NCBI GenBank assembly: GCA_003611955.1
Contig: RAZE01000005.1
Location: 112,298 to 176,297, forward strand
DNA: 64,000 nucleotides
Source of the DNA: a bacterium 1XD8-76
Lineage (GTDB): Bacteria; Bacillota; Clostridia; Lachnospirales; Lachnospiraceae
Direction: 5' to 3'
Part shown: positions 21,102 to 30,430 of the stretch, one piece after another
Numbering within the stretch: the first letter of the stretch is position 1
Layout of the letters: every line of letters begins with the position of its first letter
Made by a program: the position numbers and the translations under genes
Notes under the pieces: model-generated
What the model was told of the DNA's origin: nothing
Seen by the model: only the letters and a program-made list of their open reading frames with translations
Database searches by the model: none

Positions 21102-21521
21102 CTACGCCAGATTGGCCGGTCCGAATCCCATCGGCAGCAGCTCCTTCAGCGGAAAGATCTCATACTTCTCTCTGCTGACTGCCAAGATCACCTGAAAAGT
21201 ATCCGGATCGCAAAATTCCATCATCACCTGTCTGCATACCCCGCACGGGGAGGCATACTCGGTCAGGATTCCTTCCTTCCCGCCCACCACGCAGATCGCG
21301 TCGAACTCCTTCACCCCTTCGCTCACCGCCTTAAAAAATGCTGTCCGCTCCGCGCAGTTTGTCGGCGTATAAGCCGCATTCTCGATATTACAGCCTGTAT
21401 ATATCTTTCCGCTCCTGGAAAGGAGTGCCGCTCCCACATGAAAATGGGAGTATGGCACATAGGAAAACTCCATCTGCCGGATCGCCAGATCGATCATTTC
21501 CTCCACCCGTTTTTTATCCAT
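21102..21521 (-). CDS. cdd: Cytidine deaminase
   Basis: The 139-residue enzyme deaminates cytidine and deoxycytidine. Zn site motifs are NCAERTAFFKA (Cys-Ala-Glu with catalytic Glu) and SPCGVCRQVM (two Cys); YVPYSHFHVGAAL is the usual N-terminal signature. I choose ATG 21521 over an in-frame GTG at 21530 because GGAAGGAAGG lies 8 nt before the ATG. It lies 51 bp after leuB and 17 bp before add. Confidence 0.94.
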   Translation of the reverse strand: MDKKRVEEMIDLAIRQMEFSYVPYSHFHVGAALLSRSGKIYTGCNIENAAYTPTNCAERTAFFKAVSEGVKEFDAICVVGGKEGILTEYASPCGVCRQVMMEFCDPDTFQVILAVSREKYEIFPLKELLPMGFGPANLA

Positions 21522-21572
21522 ACTCTGCACCTTCCTTCCGCTCCTGCTATGCTGTGTGCCCGGTCTTTCCGC

Positions 21573-22655
21573 TCAGATCCTCTCCGCGATCAGATCTCCC
21601 ATCTCCTCACAGCTGACCTGCCTGCATCCCTCCGACATGATATCCACTGTCCGGTATCCGTCCTTCAACACTTTCCTCACCGCTTCGTCTATCGCGTCCG
21701 CTTCTCTATCCAGATCAAAGCTGTAGCGCAGCATCATGGAAGCGGAAAGGATCGTGGCGATCGGATTCGCCTTCCCGGTTCCTGCGATATCCGGCGCGGA
21801 CCCGTGGCTCGGCTCATACAGACCGAATCTGCTGTCGTTCAGGCTCGCCGAAGAGAGCATGCCGATGGATCCCGTCACCATGCTCGCCTCATCCGACAGG
21901 ATATCGCCAAACATATTTTCCGTTAAGATCACGTCAAACTGCGCCGGATCTTTCACAAGCTGCATCGCGCAGTTGTCCACCAGCATATGTTCCAGCGCCA
22001 CATCCGGATAATCTTTCGCCACTTCGTTCACAACCGCTCTCCACAGTCTGGAGGAATCCAGCACATTGGCCTTATCCACGGATGTCACTTTTTTTCTCCT
22101 CTTTCTCGCGATATCAAAACCTTTTACCGCAATGCGGCGGATCTCCGTCTCGTCGTAAGTCAGGGTGTCGATCGCTTTTCTCACGCCGTTTTCCTCCACC
22201 GTCTTTCTCTCCCCGAAGTAAAGTCCGCCGGTCAGCTCCCGCATGATCATCATATCAAACCCCGCCGCGCTGATCTCCTCCTTCAGAGGACATGCCCCGG
22301 CCAGCTCCTCATACAGGTACGCAGGGCGCAGATTGGCAAACAGATTCAGGGACTTGCGCAGTTTCAAAAGCCCCGCCTCCGGCCTTTTTTCCGGCGGAAG
22401 CTGATACCAGGGCGAGGTGGATGTATTTCCTCCGATGGCACCCATCAATACCGCGTCCGCCGCCTTACATTTTTCTATCGTCTCATCCGTCAGCGGAATC
22501 CCGTGCACATCGATCGACGCGCCTCCCATCAGCACATCCTCAAAAGCCATCTCATGACCATATTTCTCCACTGTTTTAAGCAGTACCTTTTTCGCTTCCG
22601 CCACAATTTCCGGTCCGATTCCGTCACCGGATATACAAGCAATCTTACAAACCAT
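21573..22655 (-). CDS. leuB: 3-isopropylmalate dehydrogenase
   Basis: The 360-residue NAD-dependent enzyme of leucine synthesis starts with [16 protein letters not shown]. It has the leuB-type helix [25 protein letters not shown], a [15 protein letters not shown] segment, metal-binding [13 protein letters not shown], and [20 protein letters not shown]. It has its own promoter with a leader of only about 25 nt. leuA, leuC and leuD are not in the window. Confidence 0.95.
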   Translation of the reverse strand: MVCKIACISGDGIGPEIVAEAKKVLLKTVEKYGHEMAFEDVLMGGASIDVHGIPLTDETIEKCKAADAVLMGAIGGNTSTSPWYQLPPEKRPEAGLLKLRKSLNLFANLRPAYLYEELAGACPLKEEISAAGFDMMIMRELTGGLYFGERKTVEENGVRKAIDTLTYDETEIRRIAVKGFDIARKRRKKVTSVDKANVLDSSRLWRAVVNEVAKDYPDVALEHMLVDNCAMQLVKDPAQFDVILTENMFGDILSDEASMVTGSIGMLSSASLNDSRFGLYEPSHGSAPDIAGTGKANPIATILSASMMLRYSFDLDREADAIDEAVRKVLKDGYRTVDIMSEGCRQVSCEEMGDLIAERI

Positions 22656-22682
22656 CTTTTTTCCTCCGCTTCTTTTTCCTTA

Positions 22683-22711
22683 AATATATCAAAAATTTGT
22701 GATGCGGTCAA
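22683..22711 (-). promoter_or_regulatory. Promoter of leuB
   Basis: Minus-strand TTGACC (22711-22706), a 17-bp spacer, and TATATT (22688-22683), ending about 28 bp before the leuB ATG. Confidence 0.75.
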
Positions 22712-22742
22712 TGAACCGCATGCGCCGCGAGCAGTTCCCGGC

Positions 22743-22772
22743 AAAAAAATAAGACGCAAACGCGCCTTATTT
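22743..22772 (-). terminator. Terminator of yajC
   Basis: Minus-strand AAATAAGGCGC pairs with GCGTCTTATTT (one G-U) over a GUUU loop, followed by T7. It separates yajC from leuB. Confidence 0.88.
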
Positions 22773-22778
22773 CGGTTT

Positions 22779-23084
22779 TTAACTCTCCGCTTTTTCCACA
22801 TCCGATATCGCTTCTTTTTTCATCGGGATACGACAGTTTTTATTATTGCCGAACTCTACGATAACCGTGTCGTCCGTGATATCGATCACCACTCCGTAGA
22901 AACCGCTCGTCGTGCAAACCACATCGCCGATCTCCAGAGATGCCAGCATCCCTGCCACTCTCTTCTGCTCCTTTTTCTGAGGTCTCATCAGGAAAAAATA
23001 GAAAAATCCGATGATGAGCACCACATAAACAATCATGATCATTCCGCCGCCCTGGGCGGCATCAGCTGTCAGTAAACTTAACAT
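22779..23084 (-). CDS. yajC: Preprotein translocase subunit YajC
   Basis: The 101-residue protein has one N-terminal membrane helix (MIVYVVLIIGFFYFFLM) and then RPQKKEQKRVAGMLASLEIGD, the YajC signature, followed by a small beta domain. YajC associates with SecDF. The order tgt-yajC is common in bacteria. It has its own promoter and terminator here. Confidence 0.93.
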   Translation of the reverse strand: MLSLLTADAAQGGGMIMIVYVVLIIGFFYFFLMRPQKKEQKRVAGMLASLEIGDVVCTTSGFYGVVIDITDDTVIVEFGNNKNCRIPMKKEAISDVEKAES

Positions 23085-23100
23085 TCTTCATCCTCATTTC

Positions 23101-23120
23101 CGCGCTTATCCGCGCTTATC
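23101..23120. repeat. Tandem 10-bp duplication in the yajC leader
   Basis: CGCGCTTATC occurs twice head to tail, just upstream of the yajC ribosome site. A GC-rich hairpin (GCGGCG/CGCCGC) lies further up the same leader near 23151-23163. A minor feature with no assigned role. Confidence 0.6.
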
Positions 23121-23183
23121 CGTTCTTTTCTCGCTATAGTCCATCCCTGCGGCGCATCGCCGCAAAAATAAAACCTATTCTCT

Positions 23184-23212
23184 ATCATACACAAGTTTTC
23201 CGGGGAAAACAA
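23184..23212 (-). promoter_or_regulatory. Promoter of yajC
   Basis: Minus-strand TTGTTT (23212-23207), a 17-bp spacer and TATGAT (23189-23184), about 100 bp before yajC. Confidence 0.6.
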
Positions 23213-23248
23213 GCCCTATTTTGAAAGTTGCATCCGAACCGCAGCAGC

Positions 23249-24379
23249 TCACTGCCCCTGCGCCATCCGCTCCAGCTTCGCCCTCTTGTAGGCCGCAAAT
23301 CTCCCTTCGTCCAGCGCCTCCCGGATCTCCGTCATCATCGTGTTGTAAAAATACAGGTTGTGCAGCACACACAGACGCATTCCCAGCATCTCCTTCGCCT
23401 TCAGGAGATGTCTGATGTAGGCTCTGGAATAACGCCTGCAGGCGGGGCAGCCGCACCCTTTCTCGATGGGGCGCATATCCCTCTCATATTTCTGGTTGAA
23501 CAGATTGATCTTGCCGTAATTTGTGTACAGATGGCCATGCCTTCCGTTTCTCGAGGGATAGACACAGTCAAAAAAATCCACGCCCCGGTCCACGCTCTCC
23601 AGAATATTCGCCGGCGTTCCCACCCCCATCAGATAAGTCGGCTTATCCTCCGGCAGATAAGGCACCGTCTCCTCCAGAATGTGGTACATCTCCTCATGGG
23701 TCTCGCCCACCGCCAGGCCGCCCACCGCGTAGCCGTCCAGATCAAGCTCCGCAATTCTCTTTGCGTGCTCGATCCGGATATCGTCAAAAATCGCGCCCTG
23801 GTTAATGCCGAAGAGAAGCTGGGACGGATTGACGGTCCCTTCCCCCGCATTTAACTCCCGCATCTTTGCCTGACAGCGCACAAGCCACCTTGTCGTCCGA
23901 TCCACAGAATTCTGCACATACAGGCGGTCCGCCTTGCTGGACGGGCACTCATCGAAAGCCATGGCGATCGTCGAGCCCAGATTCGACTGGATCTGCATAC
24001 TCTCCTCCGGCCCCATAAAGATCTTTCTGCCGTCTATATGGGAGTGAAACGCCACGCCCTCCTCCGTGATCTTCCGCAGTTTCGCCAGAGAGAACACCTG
24101 AAACCCGCCGGAATCCGTCAGGATCGGCCTCTCCCAGGACATAAATTTATGCAGTCCGCCCACGGACTTTATCAGCTCATCGCCCGGTCTGACATGCAGA
24201 TGGTAAGTGTTGGACAGCTCGATCTGTGTCCCGATCTCCTCCAGATCCGAAGTCGCGACAGCGCCCTTGATGGCCGCCGCCGTTCCCACATTCATAAAAA
24301 CAGGGGTCTGCACCACACCATGAACCGTACTGAGCTGCGCGCGCTTCGCCCTGCCTTCCTTCTTTAAAACTTTATACAT
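23249..24379 (-). CDS. tgt: Queuine tRNA-ribosyltransferase
   Basis: The 376-residue TIM-barrel enzyme exchanges guanine 34 for preQ1 in certain tRNAs. Substrate-binding D89 sits in ILTDSGGFQ, the catalytic Asp in FFDCVYPSRNGRHG, and the zinc site in CGCPACRRYSRAYIRHL plus a later His. Length is typical of bacterial Tgt. The start codon overlaps the stop of the upstream carboxypeptidase gene by one base (TAATG), suggesting translational coupling. Confidence 0.96.
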   Translation of the reverse strand: MYKVLKKEGRAKRAQLSTVHGVVQTPVFMNVGTAAAIKGAVATSDLEEIGTQIELSNTYHLHVRPGDELIKSVGGLHKFMSWERPILTDSGGFQVFSLAKLRKITEEGVAFHSHIDGRKIFMGPEESMQIQSNLGSTIAMAFDECPSSKADRLYVQNSVDRTTRWLVRCQAKMRELNAGEGTVNPSQLLFGINQGAIFDDIRIEHAKRIAELDLDGYAVGGLAVGETHEEMYHILEETVPYLPEDKPTYLMGVGTPANILESVDRGVDFFDCVYPSRNGRHGHLYTNYGKINLFNQKYERDMRPIEKGCGCPACRRYSRAYIRHLLKAKEMLGMRLCVLHNLYFYNTMMTEIREALDEGRFAAYKRAKLERMAQGQ

Positions 24380-25428
24380 TACAATCCCTCAACATATTCT
24401 TCCAGAGTCAAATCCTGCTCCATGATCTCCTGCGCTGCCGCTTTGCCCACATAGCGGAAATGCCATGGTTCATATTCGATGCCGGTTATGTACTCTTTTC
24501 CCTTCGGATAGCGCAGGATAAAACCGTATTCGCCACAGTTCTCCCGCAGCCAGATTCCCGCCGGCGTGTCCCCGAAGCCCTCATCCAGCGTCTTATAGGA
24601 ATCCGTGTAGATATCTAACGCCAGGCCGATCTGGTGCTCGCTGGTCCCCGGAACGTTAACCACCCGGGCCGCCAGTTTATAGGCATCTATATAGGACATT
24701 CCCCGGTTCATATAGCGCACTATTTTTCTGTCAAACAGATATTCCTGTCTGTCCAGCGTCCGATAAGGGGAACAGACTTCCAACGTGATCCCGTCCTCCT
24801 TTGCCGCCTGCAGCATACTCACAAACGCCGGAATGATCCTCTCGTCGCACTGGAGACTTCCGCGGATCGTCCCCAGCATAAACTCATAATCCTCGGGGAT
24901 CGGGTGCCTGCTGTTGACAAGTACTAAATTCCAGTCATCCCTGGAAACTCCCTCCTCCGCATCCTCCTGCATCTCCAGCGTTTCCAGATTATAGTTCGCG
25001 AGAATCTCATCGGAGGAATAGTTATCGATATCGTCGGCTGCTTCCGCCTCCGGATTGATGACCTCCTCCACTCCCGCCGGCTGCACCTCCTGCTTCACGA
25101 CATCCGTCCCCGCCGCCTCGACCTCCACTACCCCGGTCTCCGTCGCCAGCACGATCTCCTCCTCCTCCAGATGTTCCGTGGATATCAGCTGTTCCTCCGC
25201 CCCTCTCACCTGAAACATGGGCGCACAAAAACTACAGCTGATGGTGAAAAACACCAAAAGCACCGCCAGCGAAATAAGCTTCTTACTGTTGGTAACAAGC
25301 CCATTGCAAATATAAAATACAAGAAGCCGGATAGTAAGACCCAGAGTGATGACCTCTTTTAAAAAAGGATATTTCTGTATCTTCCGCCTGGCCTCCAGTA
25401 TCGCGTTTTCCTTCCAGGACTCATTCAT
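24379..25428 (-). CDS. Membrane-anchored D-Ala-D-Ala carboxypeptidase family protein (VanY-like)
   Basis: The 349-residue protein has a cytoplasmic N-terminus of about 45 residues, one membrane helix (about 48-70), an acidic low-complexity linker, and a C-terminal LAS metallopeptidase domain. Zn and catalytic residues are recognisable in PGTSEHQIGLALDIYT (His and Asp) and EPWHFRYVG (Glu and His), preceded by SPYRTLDRQEYLF. It probably trims peptidoglycan stem peptides outside the membrane. The coupling to tgt has no obvious functional reason. Confidence 0.88.
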   Translation of the reverse strand: MNESWKENAILEARRKIQKYPFLKEVITLGLTIRLLVFYICNGLVTNSKKLISLAVLLVFFTISCSFCAPMFQVRGAEEQLISTEHLEEEEIVLATETGVVEVEAAGTDVVKQEVQPAGVEEVINPEAEAADDIDNYSSDEILANYNLETLEMQEDAEEGVSRDDWNLVLVNSRHPIPEDYEFMLGTIRGSLQCDERIIPAFVSMLQAAKEDGITLEVCSPYRTLDRQEYLFDRKIVRYMNRGMSYIDAYKLAARVVNVPGTSEHQIGLALDIYTDSYKTLDEGFGDTPAGIWLRENCGEYGFILRYPKGKEYITGIEYEPWHFRYVGKAAAQEIMEQDLTLEEYVEGL

Positions 25429-25505
25429 CTTCTTTTTCCTGCTCCGCAGTAATTGTTCTTTTTCTTGCAGTTCTTATAGTATAACATATATTTCTCCATA
25501 TTGCA

Positions 25506-25534
25506 TTGTTTTTTTTTAGTTTTTTTATTATAAT
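25506..25534 (+). promoter_or_regulatory. Promoter of aroC
   Basis: TTGTTT (25506-25511), a 17-bp spacer of mostly T, and TATAAT (25529-25534), about 32 bp before the aroC ATG. The leader is very short. Confidence 0.65.
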
Positions 25535-25565
25535 CGTTATTAAAATTTGACAAGGAGATATCACT

Positions 25566-26669
25566 ATGGCAGGTTCAACATATGGTACCATTTTCAAGAT
25601 CGCTACATGGGGGGAATCCCACGGCAAAGCGCTGGGCGTCGTCATCGACGGATGTCCCGCCGGTCTTCCCCTCTCGGAGGAAGATATCCAGCTCTACCTG
25701 GACCGCAGAAAACCGGGACAGACCTCCATCTCCACCCCCCGGAAGGAGAGCGACCTGGTGGAGATCCTCAGCGGCGTCTTCGAGGGAAGGACCACAGGGA
25801 CTCCCATCTCCCTGATGATCCGCAACACCTCCCAGAAGTCTTCCGACTACTCCCAGATCGCCTCCTGCTACAGACCCGGGCACGCGGACTATACCTTCGA
25901 CGCCAAGTACGGCTTCCGGGACTACCGGGGCGGCGGCCGCTCCTCCGGCAGGGAGACAACAGGACGTGTCGCGGCGGGCGCCGTCGCGTTAAAGATCCTG
26001 TCCAGGCTTGGGGTTTCCGTCTGCGCCTACACGGAAGCCATCGGCCCTGTCTCCATCGATTACGGTCGTTTTGATCCGGCCGCCATCCTGACAACCCCTA
26101 CCTGTATGCCCGATGCGGAGGCCTCCGCCAAAGCCGAAAGTTACCTGCGGGACTGCCAGATGGAAAAAGATTCCGCCGGCGGTGTAATCGCGTGCCGCGT
26201 GAAAGGGCTCCCCGCCGGGATCGGGGAACCGGTCTTTGAAAAGCTGGATGCCGCTCTCGCCAGGGCCATGCTCTCCATCGGCGCGGTCAAGTCCTTCGAG
26301 ATGGGGGACGGCACCCTCGCCGCGGGAAGCAAAGGCAGCGAAAACAACGACGCCTTCGTCATGGAAAACGGCTGTGTGCGCAAAAAAACAAACCACAGCG
26401 GCGGCACCCTGGGCGGGCTCTCCGACGGCAGTGATCTGTTTTTTAAAACCTGTATCAAACCTACCCCCTCCATCTTTAAACCTCAGGAAACGGTAAACAG
26501 AGAGGGGCAGAACGTCACCATACAGATCCAGGGCAGACACGATCCCGTGATCGTGCCGCGCGCCGTGGTTGTTGTGGAATCCATGGCGGCGCTCGCCATT
26601 CTGGATCTGATGATGCTCAATATGAATTCCCGGATGGAATATCTGGAAAATTTTTACCGCGATAAATAG
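25566..26669 (+). CDS. aroC: Chorismate synthase
   Basis: The 367-residue FMN-dependent enzyme makes chorismate from EPSP. Signatures GESHGKALGVVIDGCPAG near the N-terminus, DYRGGGRSSGRETTGRVAAGA (about 117-137), and HSGGTLGGLSDG in the C-terminal half are all present. Ribosome site AAGGAG. It is a single gene on the plus strand amid minus-strand genes and ends 8 bp before the convergent beta-propeller gene, with no hairpin between. Confidence 0.96.
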   Translation: MAGSTYGTIFKIATWGESHGKALGVVIDGCPAGLPLSEEDIQLYLDRRKPGQTSISTPRKESDLVEILSGVFEGRTTGTPISLMIRNTSQKSSDYSQIASCYRPGHADYTFDAKYGFRDYRGGGRSSGRETTGRVAAGAVALKILSRLGVSVCAYTEAIGPVSIDYGRFDPAAILTTPTCMPDAEASAKAESYLRDCQMEKDSAGGVIACRVKGLPAGIGEPVFEKLDAALARAMLSIGAVKSFEMGDGTLAAGSKGSENNDAFVMENGCVRKKTNHSGGTLGGLSDGSDLFFKTCIKPTPSIFKPQETVNREGQNVTIQIQGRHDPVIVPRAVVVVESMAALAILDLMMLNMNSRMEYLENFYRDK

Positions 26670-26677
26670 GGCGATAA

Positions 26678-28789
26678 TTATTTTGGCAGGAACGTCTGTC
26701 TCAAATGATAGTCCGCCCTGTCGTAACAGCGCACGATCTCCGGATGGGCGATATAGAAGTTATCATCTATATACAGCCCTCTGTAGTTTGCGTTGTCATA
26801 GCCGTCATCGGTCAGCTTCTCGGAGAGTATTTTCTCAAACCGGTCTCCGCTCCAGCGGTACACTTCGTAATCCCGCTTGACTCCTTTACGGTAGGATTCC
26901 ACTACAAAGCCGATCAGATTCTCCTTCGGATCTGCCAGTATCGTCTTATAGTCGTAGAGCGCCGGGCTGTAACTTGTCTCCTGCAAAACTTTCGTGCCGA
27001 GTATCTTCAATTCCGTCGGATTCGACATGTCGAACATCACCAGTTTCAATCCCTTCTGCTCCCCGGTCTTCGGGTCCGTCTCAAATCCTAACCCCAGCAG
27101 TTTATCTTCCCCCCAGAAGTGCAGATACTCCGAGAAACCTGTGATCTCCAGCTCCCCGACCAGCCGGGGATTCTTCTCGTCTGACAGATCCACCGCAAAG
27201 AGCGGATCCATATTCCGGTAGGTGATAAAATATGCCATATCTCCCAGATATCTCGCCGCGTAAATGCTCTCCCCCACCGCGATGTGCGTGAGCTCTCCTG
27301 TCACTTTCAGATTTTCGTCCAGCAGGAAGAGACAGTTTTCCTCGTCCTTCCCGGACATATCTGTCGTCAACACCCGAAGTTTTTCCTCTTTTTCATGGAT
27401 AGCAAAGGTATCCCGCACCACGCCGCGCACAGATGCCGCTGCCTCTCCGTTTAAAAATCCTCCGGTCAGAGAAAACTTCGCGATCTCCGTCGTCGCCATC
27501 TTTTTCCGGTAATTCATCCGGTACAGATACAGGGAATCCTCCCCCATATAGATGGTGGAACCCTCGTCCAACAACATCACCGTATCTTTCGCCTCCCCGG
27601 GTCTGCTCGTGGAAACACTGGATATGATAAGCCCTCTGTCTCCCTGCTCCCCCATATAAATACAGTCTGCAGACACCTTCCTCGCATTTACCTCCGGTAT
27701 GGCGTCCTCCGGATTCTTTCCGTAGTCTTCCAGCAGATACTTTCCGGTAAACAGATACACGATATTGCCGTCCTTTCTGGAAGTCACGTAACCGCCATCC
27801 TGCGTCACCCTGCCAAGCAGAACGGGTTTTTTCTTATCACTGATATCGTAGGTGAGGACAGATACCGTTTCGTCCGTATCGATATAATCGATATCGTACA
27901 CCGCAAAACCGCCTTCTTTCTGTTCACGACTTCTCTCTTCCTGCCCCAGGCTGCTGGAGTACTCCTGTACCATCAGGACCATCCTGTCGTCGTCCACATA
28001 CATCGCGCAGATATCCGCCGCCGCAGTCTCCGTATCCGCTTTCACCTCGCCGACCTGTTCCATGGTATCTCCCGCGGAGACAATGCTGACGGATGCTCCC
28101 CTGAGCAGATAGAGATATTCCCCGTCCGTCTTCACTATATCGCTCTCATCGATGCCGAATGTCTGCACATTGGTCTCAGAATAGCTTTTCTCTCCATCCG
28201 TCGACGCTTCACGCTTCACGCTCTCCACAGCCATATCTTCTACGCCGGTGGCGAAAGCCGATGCATCCTCCTGCACAGCGCCTTTTTCTTCAACCGCTCC
28301 GTCAGCCGCACCCCCGGCATCCTTTGCCAGATCATCCCTGGCCGTCTTCAGCTCGTTTAACCTCTCATAGACCGTATCGTAGCTCTCCGCCAGCGTGTAG
28401 AGCTCTCCGGCATTTTTCCGTTCCACGCTCCCGCCTTCCAAAGCTCCGCCCTCCGCCGGCAGCGCCTCATCCATCTCCTCCTCCGTATATTCCGATACAA
28501 TTTGTGCCTCTGTCGTTGCGGCCATATCCATCGCAGCTCCCTCACCGGACGCAATACCGGACAGTTTGGAATCATTCATCCCTCTCAGAGAGATACAACA
28601 GATAATAAAAACGGCAGCCGCCGAGAGCGACCCGATCACCCTCGGATCCCGGATGCGGAACTTTTTTCTCTCTTTCTCCTGTTTCCTCTCCCGACATTTC
28701 TTCTCTATATTTTCCGGCGAAAGACTCTCCGGTACTTCCACCTGCTCCGCCGACTGTTTTATTTTGTTCAGCAATTCTTTCTCCGTCAT
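26678..28789 (-). CDS. Membrane-anchored beta-propeller protein, probable anti-sigma partner
   Basis: The 703-residue protein has a cytoplasmic N-terminal region (about 1-48) containing VPESLSPENIEKK, one membrane helix (about 50-67), an acidic extracellular linker, and a large C-terminal Beta_propel-type domain with repeated strands (for example IVKTDGEYLYLL and GDMAYFITYRN). Its start overlaps the stop of the ECF sigma gene by 4 bp. The cytoplasmic SLSPENIE segment resembles the N-termini of membrane proteins encoded after clostridial ECF factors, so a role as anti-sigma sensor is likely but inferred. Confidence 0.8.
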   Translation of the reverse strand: MTEKELLNKIKQSAEQVEVPESLSPENIEKKCRERKQEKERKKFRIRDPRVIGSLSAAAVFIICCISLRGMNDSKLSGIASGEGAAMDMAATTEAQIVSEYTEEEMDEALPAEGGALEGGSVERKNAGELYTLAESYDTVYERLNELKTARDDLAKDAGGAADGAVEEKGAVQEDASAFATGVEDMAVESVKREASTDGEKSYSETNVQTFGIDESDIVKTDGEYLYLLRGASVSIVSAGDTMEQVGEVKADTETAAADICAMYVDDDRMVLMVQEYSSSLGQEERSREQKEGGFAVYDIDYIDTDETVSVLTYDISDKKKPVLLGRVTQDGGYVTSRKDGNIVYLFTGKYLLEDYGKNPEDAIPEVNARKVSADCIYMGEQGDRGLIISSVSTSRPGEAKDTVMLLDEGSTIYMGEDSLYLYRMNYRKKMATTEIAKFSLTGGFLNGEAAASVRGVVRDTFAIHEKEEKLRVLTTDMSGKDEENCLFLLDENLKVTGELTHIAVGESIYAARYLGDMAYFITYRNMDPLFAVDLSDEKNPRLVGELEITGFSEYLHFWGEDKLLGLGFETDPKTGEQKGLKLVMFDMSNPTELKILGTKVLQETSYSPALYDYKTILADPKENLIGFVVESYRKGVKRDYEVYRWSGDRFEKILSEKLTDDGYDNANYRGLYIDDNFYIAHPEIVRCYDRADYHLRQTFLPK

Positions 28790-29310
28790 ATGGACACCTC
28801 CTGCCCTTCCAGTTTCTCCGCCATCTTTTTCAGGGCGCGGCTCTCCCTCGATCGGACCGTATTCGCGTTCATGCCTGTTATCTCCGAGATCTCCCTGCTG
28901 GTATACCCGCCGAACACATGCATGCCGATGATCATTCTGTCATCCTCATCCAGCTCCCCGAATATCCTTCGCAGATGGTAGTTCTCCACCAGATCGTCCG
29001 CCCCCGAGACGTCTCCGATCTCCTCCTTCCATTCCAGCGGTTTGTTCAGATATTCCTTCCGCTTCCGCTTACATTTATTGGACAGGATCCGAAACACCCA
29101 GCCGTCAAAAGCCTCCTCGCTCCTAAGTTTTCCTATCGTCATCCATGCATCCATCACCGCGTCGCTGACCACATCCTCCGCGTCCGCAGGATTTCCCAGC
29201 ATGTAAAGCGCAAACCGGTATAAATTCTGATAAATATCCCTGTACAGCTCCGCGAAGGCCTGTGTATCGCCCTGCTTTGCCGCTCTCACTAACTGCAGTT
29301 TCGTATTCAT
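28786..29310 (-). CDS. ECF-type RNA polymerase sigma factor
   Basis: The 174-residue protein has region 2 (AFAELYRDIYQNLYRFALYMLGNPADAEDVVSDAVMDAW) and region 4 (DRMIIGMHVFGGYTSREISEITGMNANTVRSRESRALKKM) with no region 3, as in ECF sigma factors. I place the start at ATG 29310 with GAGGTGGG upstream rather than at the longer in-frame start. It is translationally coupled to the beta-propeller protein. The target regulon and signal are unknown; an inverted repeat lies about 60-90 bp upstream. Confidence 0.92.
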   Translation of the reverse strand: MNTKLQLVRAAKQGDTQAFAELYRDIYQNLYRFALYMLGNPADAEDVVSDAVMDAWMTIGKLRSEEAFDGWVFRILSNKCKRKRKEYLNKPLEWKEEIGDVSGADDLVENYHLRRIFGELDEDDRMIIGMHVFGGYTSREISEITGMNANTVRSRESRALKKMAEKLEGQEVSI

Positions 29311-29369
29311 GTCCCACCTCTTTTGCATCCGCCTCCAAATAGTATATGGAAGAGGTTTTCGTCTTATAA

Positions 29370-29397
29370 GTGCATACAACTGTTCTTATTGTTGCAC
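29370..29397. repeat. Inverted repeat upstream of the ECF sigma gene
   Basis: GTGCA-T-ACAA (29370-29379) faces TTGTTGCAC (29389-29397), arms of 9 bp with one bulged base and a 9-nt loop. It lies 60 bp upstream of the sigma ATG and may be an operator or promoter-associated site. No clear sigma-A or ECF promoter could be read here. Confidence 0.45.
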
Positions 29398-29428
29398 ATC
29401 CCGACAAAAATTTCCACCTCATTGCTTT

Positions 29429-30376
29429 CTATTGAAACTCCACCAGCCACTTTCCCTCTGACTGCACAGACAAATAATAGCTGTGAGAATCATTCAGATA
29501 GATGTTTTTCTTCTTTTTTCCGTATGTGCCCACCCCGTTGGCGAGAAGCTGCCTCGTGTCGTTGTTCAGATCGTAGAGCCAGACGATATAATTTCCCTTT
29601 TCCGCCCAGTTCGCGCAGTAGACATCGTGTGTCCCGTCATCCCCCTTAAAACGTCCGGAGACCATATTGCCCGCGCCGGACTGTGTCATCGTCGTAAAAT
29701 TCAGCACCGGCGTCATCACGATCTGCCAGTGCCCGGAGGCGAGGATCTGGAGGGAAGTGGCATTGGCCCCCTTCTCGATCGTCGTGCTCCCCTCATAGGC
29801 GCCGGTCTTATTCACCAGCATCTTTGTCTCCCCCGCCGCGTTGCTGCAAAGCAGCCCGAAATATCCGTCCGCATCCGTACTCAACACATGCACATCGTAG
29901 GGAACCGGCGGCATATTCAGCCCGTGGATATTCATGCTGCCGTCCCCCTCGTAGACGTAACTGTCCGCCACGTCCCTGTTGGTCACCCGTATCTGGCTCG
30001 CGACCGCCGGATTGTCATTCACAAAAACCGTGACTACCGTCTCACCCAGAGCAGTCCCTCTCCTGTAGCAGAGCTGTGTGTAGCCCCGCGAATCGAGCTC
30101 CGTCCACTCTACGCTGCAGATGCCGGCATCCGCCACGGAGAACGCGAGTTTTGTCCCCTCCGGCATATTTCTCGCCGCCACGTTCATTTTCACCTCGTCC
30201 GCCTGGGGACTGAGGGAGATCAGATCCGTGGAGATATCCACGAACGGTGCTTCCCCCTCCGCCCGTACTGTCGCTCCCGGCAAAGCCGCGCCGCCCGCCA
30301 AAAGCGCCACTGTCACTGCGGCAGCCGCCATATTCTTTCGCCATCTTTTCTTCCATATATTTTTTATACTCTTCAT
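29429..30376 (-). CDS. Secreted protein of unknown function
   Basis: The start at ATG 30376 (AGAAGGAG upstream) gives 315 residues with a classical signal peptide: basic KNIWKKRWRKN, a hydrophobic AAAAVTVALLAGGAALPG core, and probable cleavage near VRA-EG. The mature part is beta-rich, first with an Ig-like or Big-type segment (ISLSPQADEVKMNVAARNMPEGT), then two lengths containing W and Y repeats. It has no cell-wall anchor motif. It lies 55 bp downstream of the secreted helical protein gene, possibly in the same operon. I do not recognise a family. Confidence 0.7.
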   Translation of the reverse strand: MKSIKNIWKKRWRKNMAAAAVTVALLAGGAALPGATVRAEGEAPFVDISTDLISLSPQADEVKMNVAARNMPEGTKLAFSVADAGICSVEWTELDSRGYTQLCYRRGTALGETVVTVFVNDNPAVASQIRVTNRDVADSYVYEGDGSMNIHGLNMPPVPYDVHVLSTDADGYFGLLCSNAAGETKMLVNKTGAYEGSTTIEKGANATSLQILASGHWQIVMTPVLNFTTMTQSGAGNMVSGRFKGDDGTHDVYCANWAEKGNYIVWLYDLNNDTRQLLANGVGTYGKKKKNIYLNDSHSYYLSVQSEGKWLVEFQ

Positions 30377-30430
30377 TTCTATACTCCTTCTGTTTTCGTT
30401 CCGGCTCCTCCGTCCCGCATCTCCTGTCAT

